Origin: Patulibacter minatonensis DSM 18081
GTDB lineage: Bacteria > Actinomycetota > Thermoleophilia > Solirubrobacterales > Solirubrobacteraceae
NCBI RefSeq assembly: GCF_000519325.1
Contig: NZ_KI912613.1
Span: forward strand, 3,739,859 to 3,803,858
Reading direction: 5' to 3'
DNA length: 64,000 nucleotides
This document shows, piece by piece, positions 1 through 8,886 of the stretch. Position 1 is the first letter of the stretch; every line of letters begins with the position of its first letter. The notes under the pieces are model-generated. The model was not told where the DNA came from. It did no database searches and saw only the letters and a list, made by a program, of their open reading frames with translations. A program made the position numbers and the translations under genes.

Positions 1-30
1 GTCGCGGCGCCCGCCGGGGACCGCGACTGA
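1..30 (+). CDS. Possible 3' end of an upstream gene
   Basis: The frame starting at base 1 is open and ends in a TGA at 28-30, just before the convergent aminotransferase gene. Only nine codons lie in the window, so neither the gene nor its product can be identified. The call rests only on placement and an open frame and could be chance. Confidence 0.25.
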   Translation, partial: VAAPAGDRD

Positions 31-45
31 CGGCGCAGGGCTCGG

Positions 46-1257
46 TCAGCGCCCGGCCGCGTCCGCGAACGCGTCCTTCAGTCGCCCCATCCCCGTGCGG
101 ATCTCGGCCGGGTCGTGGGTGGTGAACGACAGCCGCAGCGTGCGGGGGTCCGGGGTCGTCGCGTAGAACGGCGCGCCCGGGACGTAGGCGACCTGCCGGG
201 CGATCGCCGCGGGGAGGATCGCCGTCGCGTCCAGGCCCTCCGGCAGGCGCGCCCAGATGAACATCCCGCCCTCGGGCCGGTTGAAGGTCGACCCCTCGGG
301 CAGGGTGCCCGGCAGCAGCGCGAGCATCGCGTCGCGCCGCTCGCGGTAGACGTCGCGGAGCCGGTCGAGGTGCGCGTCGAGGTCCACGTGCGCCAACCAG
401 AGCGCGGTCGCGGCCTGGTCGATCGTCGAGCTGTGGAGGTCCGCCGCCTGCTTGGCGATCGTCAGCGGGCGACGGAGGAGGGCGGGCGTCCGGACCCAGC
501 CGATGCGGAGTCCCGGTGCCGCGACCTTCGACAGGGTCGACAGCGCGAGCGTGCGCTCGGCCGCGCCGGGGATCGAGGCCAGCGGGGTCGAGGCCTCGCC
601 GGCGTACCGCAGCTCGCCGTACGGGTCGTCCTCGATCGCCCAGAGGCCGGTGCGCTCCATCACGGCGGCGAGCTGCACGCGGCGCTCCTCGCTCAGCGTG
701 CGACCCGTCGGGTTGTGGAACGTCGGCACCACGTAGAGGAGCTTCGGCCGGTGCTCGGCCACGAGCCGCTCGACCGCCGCCGGGTCGATGCCGTCCTCGT
801 CGCACGGCACGGGGACGGGGATCGCGCCGGCGAGCTGGAACGCCTGCAGGGCCGCCAGGTAGCTGGGGTCCTCGACGAGGATCCGGTCGCCGGGCTCCAG
901 GAAGACCGTCGCGATCAGCGTCAGCGCCTGTTGCGACCCGCTCGTGATCAGCACGTCGTCCGGACCGGTCGGCAGTCCGCGGACGCTCAGGCGGTCGGCG
1001 ACGCGGCGTCGCAGCTCGGGGTCGCCCTCCGTCGTGGAGTACTGGAGCGACCGGCCCGCGCTGCGCGGCTCCAGCGCCGCGGCGTACGCGGCCGCGATGC
1101 CCTGGTGGTCGAAGAGCTCCGGGGCGGGGAGCCCGCCGGCGAACGACAGGACGCCGGGCTTCTCGGTCAGCGCCAGGATCTCGCGTACCGGCGAGCTCGC
1201 GACCCCGCGCAGGCGCGCGGCGACGGGAGCTTCAGGACCGGGGGGCGTGACCGTCAT
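46..1257 (-). CDS. PLP-dependent aminotransferase (2-aminoadipate/MocR-type fold I)
   Basis: The 403-residue protein has the full fold-type I aminotransferase pattern: a SFAGGLPAPELF start typical of LysN/aminoadipate-type transaminases, SGSQQAL in the cofactor-binding region, HNPTGRTLS, and STLSKVAAPGLRIGW with the Schiff-base lysine at about residue 244. It should move amino groups between an amino acid and a 2-oxoacid in the cytoplasm; the substrate cannot be read from sequence. A longer open frame continues upstream, but the ATG at 1257 is preferred because the homologous region begins about 25 residues after it and a TATCCT box lies 8 bases before it, as expected for a leaderless mRNA. 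It has no GntR-type DNA-binding domain, so it is an enzyme and not a MocR regulator. It is divergent from the glutathione transferase gene. Confidence 0.88.
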   Translation of the reverse strand: MTVTPPGPEAPVAARLRGVASSPVREILALTEKPGVLSFAGGLPAPELFDHQGIAAAYAAALEPRSAGRSLQYSTTEGDPELRRRVADRLSVRGLPTGPDDVLITSGSQQALTLIATVFLEPGDRILVEDPSYLAALQAFQLAGAIPVPVPCDEDGIDPAAVERLVAEHRPKLLYVVPTFHNPTGRTLSEERRVQLAAVMERTGLWAIEDDPYGELRYAGEASTPLASIPGAAERTLALSTLSKVAAPGLRIGWVRTPALLRRPLTIAKQAADLHSSTIDQAATALWLAHVDLDAHLDRLRDVYRERRDAMLALLPGTLPEGSTFNRPEGGMFIWARLPEGLDATAILPAAIARQVAYVPGAPFYATTPDPRTLRLSFTTHDPAEIRTGMGRLKDAFADAAGR

Positions 1258-1373
1258 CACCCCGCAGGATACGGGGGGAGCCGGCCCGGCGGTCCCCCGA
1301 CCCTTGGCCGATGCAAGAACTTCTGGCGCGGCGGCATCGATGAGTCCGCGGTCCCCGGACGGTCCGTGCCCCG

Positions 1374-2066
1374 ATGACCGCTCCGCACCTCGTCCTCCAC
1401 CAGCACCCGTTCGCCTCGTTCTGCCAGAAGGCCGTGATCGCGCTGTACGAGCTCGACCTGCCCTTCGAGACCGCGCTGATCGACGGGCCCGAGGCCCACG
1501 CCGAGATGGTGGCGCTCTGGCCGACCGGGAAGATGCCGGTCCTCCGCGACGACGGAGTGGACGCGACGGTCGGCGAGTCCACGACCGTGATCGAGTACGC
1601 CGACGGGATCGCCGCAGGCGGGCCGCGACTCGTTCCCGCGGATCCCGGGGCGGCACTGACGGTGCGGATGTGGGACCGCTTCTTCGACCACTACGTCCAG
1701 GTCCCGATGCAGAAGGTCGTCGCCGACGCGCTGCGGCCTGAGGGCTCCGAGGACCCCTTCGGCGTCGCCGAGGCCCGGGAGACCCTCGACGCGTCGTACG
1801 TCACCCTCGACGACCGGCTCGCCGGGATCCCGTGGGCGGCGGGGGACGCGTTCTCGATGGCCGACTGCGCCGCCGCGCCGGCGCTCTTCTACGCCCGCAT
1901 CGTGCATCCCTGGGACGAGGCCGCCCGTCCGCACCTGACGCGCTACTACCGCGACCTCGTCCACCGCCCGTCGGTGCTGCGCTCGATCGACGACGCCCGC
2001 CCGTTCCGCGGCGTCTTCCCGCTGCCGTGGCCCGACGACGCGGACGCGCACCAGCCGGCGCGCTGA
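1374..2066 (+). CDS. Glutathione S-transferase family protein
   Basis: A 230-residue protein with an N-terminal thioredoxin-like half (LHQHPFASFCQKAVIALYEL, then GKMPVL with the cis-proline and a GESTTVIEY helix start) and an all-helical C-terminal half containing FSMADCAAAPALFYA, the usual GST helix-6 signature. The motif positions and length match GSTs. Most actinobacteria make mycothiol rather than glutathione, so the natural thiol is uncertain. The gene is convergent with efeB, with 18 bases between them, and looks monocistronic. Confidence 0.85.
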   Translation: MTAPHLVLHQHPFASFCQKAVIALYELDLPFETALIDGPEAHAEMVALWPTGKMPVLRDDGVDATVGESTTVIEYADGIAAGGPRLVPADPGAALTVRMWDRFFDHYVQVPMQKVVADALRPEGSEDPFGVAEARETLDASYVTLDDRLAGIPWAAGDAFSMADCAAAPALFYARIVHPWDEAARPHLTRYYRDLVHRPSVLRSIDDARPFRGVFPLPWPDDADAHQPAR

Positions 2067-2085
2067 GCGACCGCCGAGCGGGGCG

Positions 2086-3387
2086 CTACCGGAAGAGGCC
2101 CTCGCCGATGCACCCGCCGGGACGGATCCCCGGCGGCACGGCGAAGAGGCCGGAGCCCGTGTGCTGGATGTACTCCATGAGCGCGTCGCCGACGCCGAGC
2201 TTGCGCTGGATCGCCACGAACTGCCGGTGCGGGTCCTGCTGGAAGGCGATGAAGAACAGGCCCGCGTCGAGCTGGTTCGTGCGCGGGTCGACGCCGTCGG
2301 TGTAGGAGTAGCCGCGGCGCAGGATGTGCTGGCCGTCGTTGATCTCCGGCGACGCGAGGCGGATGTGGGCGTCGGGCGGGATCACGGTGACGCCGTCGCT
2401 GCCCTTGATGTCGAGGTCGACGGTGTCGAACTCCTTCGTGCCCGTGAGCGGCGCGCCGGAGACCTTGGAGCGCCCGAAGACGGCCTCCTGGTCCGCGAGG
2501 CGGTCGCGGTCCCACGTCTCGATGAACATGCGGATCCGGCGGGCGACGAGGTACGAGCCGCCCCGGAACCACTCCTGGGGCTCCTCGCGGCCGACCCAGA
2601 CGAAGCGGTCCATGCCCGTCGTGTCCTCGGCACGGAGGTTGTTCGTGCCGTCCTTGAAGCCCATGAGGTTGCGCGGCGTGGCCTGCCCGCGCGTCGTCGA
2701 CGAGGTGCGCCCGAAGCCCAGCTGGGTCCACCGCAGCGTCGCGGACCCGAACGCGATGCGCGCGAGGTTGCGCACGGCGTGGAAGGCGACCTGGGGGTCG
2801 TTCGAGCACGCCTGGACGCAGAGGTCGCCGCCGGTGCGGGCCGGGTCGAGCTGGTCGCCCGGCAGGTCGCCGAGCGGCTTCAGCGCGCTCGGGCGCCTGG
2901 ACCGCAGGCCGAAGCGGTCCTTCCCGTCCTTCTCGAAGACGTCCGGGCCGATGCCGAACGTGATCGTCAGCTGGGCGGCGGGCAGCCCGGCGGCCTCGCC
3001 GGTGTCCTCGGGCGGCGTCTGCGGGTGGCCGGCGACGGCACCGGTCGGCCGACCCGCGCACATGAGCTCGGCGGCCCGCGTCCACTCGCGGAGGAGGTCG
3101 CGGAGCTCGGCGGCGGTCTCGATCGTGAGGTCGAACGCGCCGAAGGCGAGGCGGTCCTGCGCGGGGGTGGCGATGCCGGCCTGGTGCTCGCCGTGGAACG
3201 GGACGGCGTCCTGCGCGGCGCCGCCGCCGGTGTCGGCGTCCGCCTGCCCGGTGGCGTAGCCCGCGCCGCCGGCGGCGGCCAGCCCGAGCAGTCCGCCGCC
3301 GGTGAACAGCGCGCGGCGGCGGGTCATGCCGCGGCGCGGGGTGCTCTCGCCCCCCTTGGCCGTGCCCTCGTCGCCGCGCTCCGCCAT
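2086..3387 (-). CDS. efeB: Deferrochelatase/dye-decolorizing peroxidase EfeB, Tat-exported
   Basis: This 433-residue DyP-type heme peroxidase is the third gene of an efeU-efeO-efeB operon, starting 5 bases after efeO ends. The N terminus has a twin-arginine signal (MTRRRALFTGGG plus a hydrophobic stretch), so it should be exported folded with its cofactor. The family motif GFKDGTNN is present with the catalytic aspartate at about residue 246. In the EfeUOB system the protein works outside the membrane, oxidising ferrous iron or releasing iron from heme for uptake by EfeU. Operon position and family together make this assignment strong. Confidence 0.94.
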   Translation of the reverse strand: MAERGDEGTAKGGESTPRRGMTRRRALFTGGGLLGLAAAGGAGYATGQADADTGGGAAQDAVPFHGEHQAGIATPAQDRLAFGAFDLTIETAAELRDLLREWTRAAELMCAGRPTGAVAGHPQTPPEDTGEAAGLPAAQLTITFGIGPDVFEKDGKDRFGLRSRRPSALKPLGDLPGDQLDPARTGGDLCVQACSNDPQVAFHAVRNLARIAFGSATLRWTQLGFGRTSSTTRGQATPRNLMGFKDGTNNLRAEDTTGMDRFVWVGREEPQEWFRGGSYLVARRIRMFIETWDRDRLADQEAVFGRSKVSGAPLTGTKEFDTVDLDIKGSDGVTVIPPDAHIRLASPEINDGQHILRRGYSYTDGVDPRTNQLDAGLFFIAFQQDPHRQFVAIQRKLGVGDALMEYIQHTGSGLFAVPPGIRPGGCIGEGLFR

Positions 3388-3392
3388 GCGGG

Positions 3393-4538
3393 CTACTCCA
3401 GCACCTTGCCGGCGACCAGGGACAGCGGGTCGGCCAACGCGTTGACCTGCGACGCGAACGTCTTCGTGTCCGCGGGCGTGAGCTCGTCGTAGAGCGCGAA
3501 GCCCAGCGGCGTGCTGCGCTTGTACTTGTCGAGCCCCTTCTGGACGGCGGCGAAACGCGGCTCGATCTGGTCGATCAGCGCCTGCTGCTTGCGGGCGACG
3601 AGCGCGGGCTTCAGGAGGTCGAACGCCTTCTTCGAGCCGTCGAGGTTGCCCTGGAAGTCGGAGAGGTCGGTGTGCGAGTAGCGGTCCTCCTCACCGGTGA
3701 TCTTGCCGGACGAGACCTCGTTCAGGAGCTCGAGCGCGCCGTTGGCGAGCTGGGCGGCCTGGAGGTCGATGTCCTTGATCTTCGCGTCGAGCGTCGCGAC
3801 GTCGTCGACGAGTTTCGTCGCGTACGCCTTCGTGCCCTTGGTGGTGTTCTTCTGCCACAGGATCTGCTCGATCTTGTGGAAGCCGGTCCACTCGTCCTTG
3901 TCGGCGACGTCGTTGACGCGGGCGTCGATCTTCGGGTCGAGGTCGCCGAACGCCTCGGCGACGGGCTCGATCCGCTCGTACGGCAGGCGGGCGGGACCGA
4001 AGAGGTCCTTGGCGGCCTTCAGGTCGCCGTCGCGCAGTGCCGCGGCGAACCTGTCGACGCGCTTGACGAGCTCGTCGGACTGCTCCTGGACGTACGCGTT
4101 GTAGTCCGCGACGGCCTTCGTGAGGGCCGGGTCGGTCGGGCCCTTCGCCGCTGCGGCGCCGGTCACCGTGAGCTTGCCGGGCGTCCGCTCGGTGTCGCCG
4201 GGGCTGGCGCAGTAGACGACGTAGTCCCCGGCGTCGAGCTGCAGGGAGAAGTCGCCCGAGAGGCCCGGGGTCAGGTTCTCGCGCTCGCCGAGGATGATGC
4301 CGTCCTTGTTCTTCAGCTCGACCTCGGTGGTCTTGCCGGTGCCGTTGTTGACGGCCTCGAAGCGCACCTTGCCGGCCGGGGCCTCCAGCGCGCTCGGCGA
4401 GCAGCCCTTGTCCGTGAGCTCGACCTTGAGGTTCGTGGCGTTCGGGTCGTCCTTGTCGTCGCTGCCGCAGGCCGTGAGTCCGAGCGACGCCGTGACGGCG
4501 GCGGCGACGGCCAATGAACGTGGGGTGCTGCGGGTCAT
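3393..4538 (-). CDS. efeO: EfeO iron-uptake lipoprotein (cupredoxin plus imelysin/M75)
   Basis: A 381-residue secreted protein with a short signal ending in a lipobox-like LGLTAC. Next is a cupredoxin-like domain (about residues 35-130, including the VVYCASPGD stretch) and then an imelysin-like helical domain with the metal-binding motif GFHKIEQILW (HxxE). EfeO binds iron outside the membrane and hands it to EfeU. A much longer open frame runs upstream, but the ATG at 4538 fits the signal peptide and overlaps the efeU stop codon in an ATGA arrangement, indicating translational coupling. Confidence 0.94.
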   Translation of the reverse strand: MTRSTPRSLAVAAAVTASLGLTACGSDDKDDPNATNLKVELTDKGCSPSALEAPAGKVRFEAVNNGTGKTTEVELKNKDGIILGERENLTPGLSGDFSLQLDAGDYVVYCASPGDTERTPGKLTVTGAAAAKGPTDPALTKAVADYNAYVQEQSDELVKRVDRFAAALRDGDLKAAKDLFGPARLPYERIEPVAEAFGDLDPKIDARVNDVADKDEWTGFHKIEQILWQKNTTKGTKAYATKLVDDVATLDAKIKDIDLQAAQLANGALELLNEVSSGKITGEEDRYSHTDLSDFQGNLDGSKKAFDLLKPALVARKQQALIDQIEPRFAAVQKGLDKYKRSTPLGFALYDELTPADTKTFASQVNALADPLSLVAGKVLE

Positions 4539-5422
4539 GCGGGGACCTCGGACTCGGTGCGGGGGTTCGTGGCGCGCGGACGTCCCGCGGGCCAGAGGAC
4601 GAAGGCGAGCATCGGGAGGGCATAGACGAGCCAGCCGATCGTCTCGACGTAGCTGGGACGCGGCTGGATGCCGAACAGGCCGGTGACGAGCCCGGAGAAG
4701 ATGTTGTCCTGATCCGGCGAGACGACGGCCGACAGGTCGAGCCCCGGGAACTGCTCCTGCCCGAAGTTGACCCAGCCCGCCTCGTGCGCCGTGTGCATCG
4801 CGCCGGCGACGAGGCCCGCGGCGATGATCACGAGGAAGACCGCCGTGAAGCGGAAGAACTTCGTGAGGTTGAGCTTCACGCCGCCGCGGTAGATGCCCCA
4901 GCCGATCGCGCAGGCGATGATGATGCCGACGAGCGCCCCGGCCGAGGCGTTGAAGGTCGAGATCTGCGACGAGTCCAGCTGGAACTGGGCGACGAGGAAG
5001 AACGCGGTCTCGACGCCCTCGCGCAGCACGGCGAGGAACGCCATGCCGACGAGGCCGAACGCCGACCCGGCGGCGAGCGCGCTCGCCGCGGACGTCCTGA
5101 GCGTCGTGCTCATCGTCCGCGCGTTCTTGCGCATCCACAGGATCATGCCGGTCACCATCACGACGGCGACCAGGGCGATCACGGTCTCGAGCTGCTCCTG
5201 CTGCTTCTGGGGGAGCTGCTCGTTGACGGCGTGGAGGGTCACGGCGACGCCGAGGGAGATCGCGACGGCGGCCAGGACGCCCAGCCACATCCAGCGCAGT
5301 GCGTCCTTGCGGCCTTCCTGGACGAGGAACGCGGCGATGATGCCGACGATCAGCGACGCCTCGACCCCCTCGCGGAGCCCGGTCACGAACTGGACGGTGG
5401 GGAGGGCGGCGGTGATGATCAT
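4535..5422 (-). CDS. efeU: EfeU/FTR1-family ferrous iron permease
   Basis: A 295-residue membrane protein with about seven hydrophobic helices and two copies of the iron-binding REGVE motif, at residues 17-21 and 134-138, the hallmark of FTR1/EfeU permeases. It transports iron oxidised or delivered by EfeB and EfeO. It is the first gene of the operon and overlaps efeO by four bases. The upstream intergenic region contains a 12-base direct repeat and a perfect palindrome that could control iron-responsive transcription. Confidence 0.95.
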   Translation of the reverse strand: MIITAALPTVQFVTGLREGVEASLIVGIIAAFLVQEGRKDALRWMWLGVLAAVAISLGVAVTLHAVNEQLPQKQQEQLETVIALVAVVMVTGMILWMRKNARTMSTTLRTSAASALAAGSAFGLVGMAFLAVLREGVETAFFLVAQFQLDSSQISTFNASAGALVGIIIACAIGWGIYRGGVKLNLTKFFRFTAVFLVIIAAGLVAGAMHTAHEAGWVNFGQEQFPGLDLSAVVSPDQDNIFSGLVTGLFGIQPRPSYVETIGWLVYALPMLAFVLWPAGRPRATNPRTESEVPA

Positions 5423-5432
5423 GGGGTTCTGC

Positions 5433-5460
5433 TTCGGGCGCCCTTCAGTTCGGGCTCCCT
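5433..5460 (-). promoter_or_regulatory. Direct-repeat candidate operator in the efeU leader
   Basis: On the minus strand the 12-mers AGGGAGCCCGAA and AGGGCGCCCGAA (11 of 12 identical) lie 16 bases apart, 11-38 bases before the efeU start codon. The spacing is about one and a half helical turns. This could be an operator half-site pair or a translation-control site. No known Fur or IdeR box is recognisable in it. Confidence 0.35.
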
Positions 5461-5496
5461 ACGCGACTGCAGGACGCTAGCACCGTGGGTTCGGGT

Positions 5497-5511
5497 CGCC
5501 AACTGTTGGCG
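5497..5511. promoter_or_regulatory. Perfect palindrome upstream of efeUOB
   Basis: CGCCAAC-T-GTTGGCG is a perfect inverted repeat with 7-base arms around one central base. It lies 75 bases upstream of efeU and 126 bases upstream of the divergent HAD gene. A dimeric repressor could bind it. It does not match the classic Fur or DtxR consensus, so the regulator is unknown. Confidence 0.4.
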
Positions 5512-5636
5512 CGTAGGCAGCTTCGAGCGCTCTGGCGCGCCATTGCGTACGCCGTTGGGAGCCCGATGGTGCGCGCCGGGGACGCCGTGCGCCCGCAGCA
5601 CTCGGATTCGCGATCCGCATATGACACGCTCGGTCC

Positions 5637-6380
5637 ATGACCCAGCTCCCCGACGGGGTCCGTGCCTGCCTGTTCGACATGGACGGCGTGCTGACCGACA
5701 CGGCGCGGATCCACGCCGCCGCCTGGCAGGCCGCCTTCGACGCGTTCCTGGAGGACCGGGCGTCGGGGACGCACGGCGACGACGAGGACCTGCGGCCCTT
5801 CGACGTCGACGCCGACTACCGGGCGCACGTCGACGGCCTGCCGCGCGAGGACGGCGTCCGGGCGTTCCTGGCGTCCCGCGGGATCGAGGTCCCGGACGGC
5901 TCCGACGACGACCCGGCCGGCGCGCCGACCATCGCGGGGATCGCGACCGCGAAGAACGACCGCGTCGGGCCGATGATCGACGAGCAGGGCGTCGAGCTCT
6001 ACCCCGGCACCGTCGTGCTCCTCGACGCGCTGCGGGCGGAGGGGACGCCGTGCGCCGTCGTCTCGTCCAGCGCGAACACGCGGCACGTGCTGGAGGCCGC
6101 GGGCGCCCTGGACCGCTTCGACGTGATCGTCGACGGCACCGCGCTGAAGCCCCGGGACCTCCGTGGCAAGCCGGCGCCCGACACGTTCCTCGCCGCCGCG
6201 CAGGACCTCGGGGTCGCGGCGAACGACGCCGCGGTCTTCGAGGACGCGCTGTCCGGCGTCGAGGCGGGCCGCGCCGGCGGCTTCGGCCTCGTCGTCGGCG
6301 TCGACCGCGTCGGGCACGCCGACGCGCTGCGCGAGCACGGCGCCGACCGCGTCGTCCAGGACCTGGCGGAGCTCGCATGA
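5637..6380 (+). CDS. HAD-family beta-phosphoglucomutase-like phosphatase/mutase
   Basis: A 247-residue HAD hydrolase of the beta-phosphoglucomutase type. The nucleophile motif FDMDGVLTDT puts the two aspartates at residues 14 and 16; later motifs are VVSSSAN (motif II), LRGKPAPDTFL (motif III lysine) and VFEDALSGVEAG (motif IV acids). A helical cap lies between motifs I and II. The stop codon overlaps the start of the GH65 gene (ATGA). GH65 phosphorylases release beta-glucose 1-phosphate, which beta-phosphoglucomutase converts to glucose 6-phosphate, so the two enzymes probably act in sequence. Confidence 0.9.
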   Translation: MTQLPDGVRACLFDMDGVLTDTARIHAAAWQAAFDAFLEDRASGTHGDDEDLRPFDVDADYRAHVDGLPREDGVRAFLASRGIEVPDGSDDDPAGAPTIAGIATAKNDRVGPMIDEQGVELYPGTVVLLDALRAEGTPCAVVSSSANTRHVLEAAGALDRFDVIVDGTALKPRDLRGKPAPDTFLAAAQDLGVAANDAAVFEDALSGVEAGRAGGFGLVVGVDRVGHADALREHGADRVVQDLAELA

Positions 6381-8818
6381 TCGGCCACGACGTCATCCCC
6401 GTCGAGCCCTGGGGCGTGCGGGAGACGCGCCTGGACCTCGACCTCCTCCCGGAGACGGAGTCGGTGTTCGCGCTGGCCAACGGGCACCTCGGGCTGCGGG
6501 GCAACCTCGACGAGGGCGAGCCGCGCGGGTCCAGCGGCACGTACCTGGGCGGCGTCTACGAGTCCTATCCGCTCGAGTACGGCGAGATCGGCTACGGGTT
6601 CCCCGAGGACGGCCAGGCGGTCGTCGACGTCACCGACGGCAAGATCATCCGGCTGCTGGTCGACGACGAGCCGCTGGACGTCCACCGCGGTCGGCTGGAC
6701 GAGCACGAGCGGTTCCTCGACTTCCGCACCGGGGTGCTGGAGCGCACGATGCGGTGGACGTCGGAGGCCGGGCGCTCGGTCCGCGTCCGCTCGCGGCGGC
6801 TCGTGTCCTTCGACCAGCGCAGCGTCGTCGCGATCCGCTTCGAGGTCGAGGCCGACGACGGGCAGCCCGTCCGCGTCGCGCTGCAGTCCAACCTGCTGGC
6901 CAACCAGGCGCCGCAGGAGCGCGCGAACGTCGACCCGCGCTCGGCGTCGGAGCTCCGCAACGTGCTGGAGCCGCGCCTGGCGACGCGGCACGACCACCGC
7001 GTCGTCCTCGCGCACACGACGCGGCGCAGCGGCATCTCGCTCGCCGCGGGGATGGATCACGAGATCGAGGTCGAGGACCACCCGAAGTCGCTCACCCAGG
7101 TCGACGACGACCTCGGCCGCGTGACCGTCTCGGCGCTTCTCGAGCCGGGCAAGCCGCTGGTCCTGACGAAGTACCTGTCGTACCACTGGTCGTCGCAGCA
7201 GTCGGTCGAGTGGCTGCGCGACCAGGTCGACGCCAGCCTGGAGAGCGCGCTGGCGGAGGGCTTCGACGGGCTCGTCGAGTCCCAGACCCGCGAGCTCGAC
7301 GCGTGGTGGAAGGTCGCCGACGTCGAGCTCGAGGGCGACGACGAGGTCCAGCAGGGCCTGCGGTTCGCGCTGTTCCAGATGCTCCAGGCGTCCGCGCGCG
7401 CCGAGACGCAGCCGATCCCCGGCAAGGGCCTCACCGGCTCGGGCTACGACGGCCACGCGTTCTGGGACACCGAGGCGTTCGTCCTGCCGGTGCTCACGTA
7501 CTCGCGGCCGGACCTCGTCCGCCACGCGCTGCGGTGGCGCCACGACACGCTGCCGCAGGCGAAGGAGCGCGCCGCCCAGCTGGGGCTGCACGGCGCCTCC
7601 TACCCGTGGCGGACGATCCACGGCGAGGAGTGCTCCGGCTACTGGCCCGCGGGCACCGCGGCGTTCCACGTCAACGCGGCGATCGCGGACGCGGTCCGCC
7701 GGTACGTGCTGGCCACCGACGACCGCGCGTTCGAGCGCGACTACGGGGCGGAGCTCCTGATCGAGACCGCCCGCCTCTGGGCGAGCCTCGGCCACCACGC
7801 GCACGACGGCAGCTTCCGGATCGACGGGGTGACGGGCCCCGACGAGTACTCGGCGCTCGTCGACGACAACGTCTACACGAACCTCATGGCGCAGGCGAAC
7901 CTGCTGGCCGCCGCCGACGCCGTCGAGCGTCACGTCGACGTGGCGCGCGACAAGCGGGTCCACGACGACGAGGTCGCCGCGTGGCGGACCGCGGCCCACG
8001 CGATGTTCGTGCCGTACGACGAGCGGCTCGGCGTCCACCCGCAGGACCAGGACTTCCTCCAGCACGCCCGGTGGGACTTCGAGGCCACGCCGGCGGAGGA
8101 CTACCCGCTGCTGCTCACGCACCCGTACTTCACGCTCTACCGGACGCAGGTCGTCAAGCAGGCGGACCTCGTCCTCGCCCTCTTCAAGCGCGGCGACGCG
8201 TTCACCGCGGAGGAGAAGCGGCGCGACTTCGAGTACTACGAGGGCCTGACCGTCCGCGACTCGTCGCTCTCCGCCGGGGTGCAGGCCGTGATCGCGGCCG
8301 AGGTCGGGCATCTCGACCTGGCGCACGACTACCTCGCCGAGGCGGCGCTGACCGATCTGCGCGACCTCCGGGGCGACTCCGACAACGGGCTGCACATCGC
8401 GTCGCTCGCCGGGGCGCTGACCGCCGTCACCAGCGGCTTCGGCGGCCTCAGGGACCACGGCGACCACCTGGAGTTCTCGCCGCGCCTGCCGGCCGCGCTG
8501 CCGCGCCTGAAGTTCCCGATCGTCTGGCGCGGGCTGCGGCTCTGCGTCGAGATCACCCCCGACGAGGCGTGCTACACGCTGGACGCCCTGGACGACGCCG
8601 CACCGGGGGAGAACGGGGACGGCGCCGACGGGACGCCCGAGGGCGTCGACCAGGACGAGATCGTGATGCGGCTGTCGCACTGGGGCGACGACTTCGAGCT
8701 GCGCCCGGGCCAGGAGGAGCGCCGCAGCATCGAGCCCGCGCCGGACCTCCGGCGCCCGCTCCAGCCCGAGGGCCGGGCGCCACGGCGGCGGGACCCGGAC
8801 GCCGAGGGCGGACGCTGA
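6377..8818 (+). CDS. Glycoside hydrolase family 65 (trehalose/kojibiose-type phosphorylase)
   Basis: An 813-residue GH65 enzyme. After an N-terminal beta-sandwich (ETESVFALANGHLGLRGNL), the (alpha/alpha)6 catalytic barrel holds GHAFWDTEAF, the acid catalyst in VTGPDEYSALVDDNVYTN (Glu at about 490), KQADLVLAL and DSSLSAGVQA; the last two form the phosphate pocket in phosphorylases. Phosphorolysis of an alpha-linked glucose disaccharide to beta-glucose 1-phosphate is therefore likely; trehalose, maltose and kojibiose are all possible substrates. The C-terminal 80 residues are acidic, then arginine-rich, and look disordered. The ATG at 6377 overlaps the HAD stop codon, so the longer open frame upstream is not used. 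Confidence 0.93.
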   Translation: MIGHDVIPVEPWGVRETRLDLDLLPETESVFALANGHLGLRGNLDEGEPRGSSGTYLGGVYESYPLEYGEIGYGFPEDGQAVVDVTDGKIIRLLVDDEPLDVHRGRLDEHERFLDFRTGVLERTMRWTSEAGRSVRVRSRRLVSFDQRSVVAIRFEVEADDGQPVRVALQSNLLANQAPQERANVDPRSASELRNVLEPRLATRHDHRVVLAHTTRRSGISLAAGMDHEIEVEDHPKSLTQVDDDLGRVTVSALLEPGKPLVLTKYLSYHWSSQQSVEWLRDQVDASLESALAEGFDGLVESQTRELDAWWKVADVELEGDDEVQQGLRFALFQMLQASARAETQPIPGKGLTGSGYDGHAFWDTEAFVLPVLTYSRPDLVRHALRWRHDTLPQAKERAAQLGLHGASYPWRTIHGEECSGYWPAGTAAFHVNAAIADAVRRYVLATDDRAFERDYGAELLIETARLWASLGHHAHDGSFRIDGVTGPDEYSALVDDNVYTNLMAQANLLAAADAVERHVDVARDKRVHDDEVAAWRTAAHAMFVPYDERLGVHPQDQDFLQHARWDFEATPAEDYPLLLTHPYFTLYRTQVVKQADLVLALFKRGDAFTAEEKRRDFEYYEGLTVRDSSLSAGVQAVIAAEVGHLDLAHDYLAEAALTDLRDLRGDSDNGLHIASLAGALTAVTSGFGGLRDHGDHLEFSPRLPAALPRLKFPIVWRGLRLCVEITPDEACYTLDALDDAAPGENGDGADGTPEGVDQDEIVMRLSHWGDDFELRPGQEERRSIEPAPDLRRPLQPEGRAPRRRDPDAEGGR

Positions 8819-8886
8819 GCGGCGCCGCCTGCCGGCGGCCGGTCCGGGCGGGGGATGGGCGGCCGACCCCGGGGTAGCCACCCGCA

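Noticed and set aside
46-1656. 536-residue version of the aminotransferase
   Set aside because: The extra N-terminal 133 residues are an arginine-rich shadow translation antisense to the GST gene; the ATG at 1257 with its upstream TATCCT box is the better start.
4514-6376. Plus-strand open frame extending the GH65 gene far upstream
   Set aside because: It is antisense to efeU and a shadow of the HAD gene. Only the part from ATG 6377 has family motifs.
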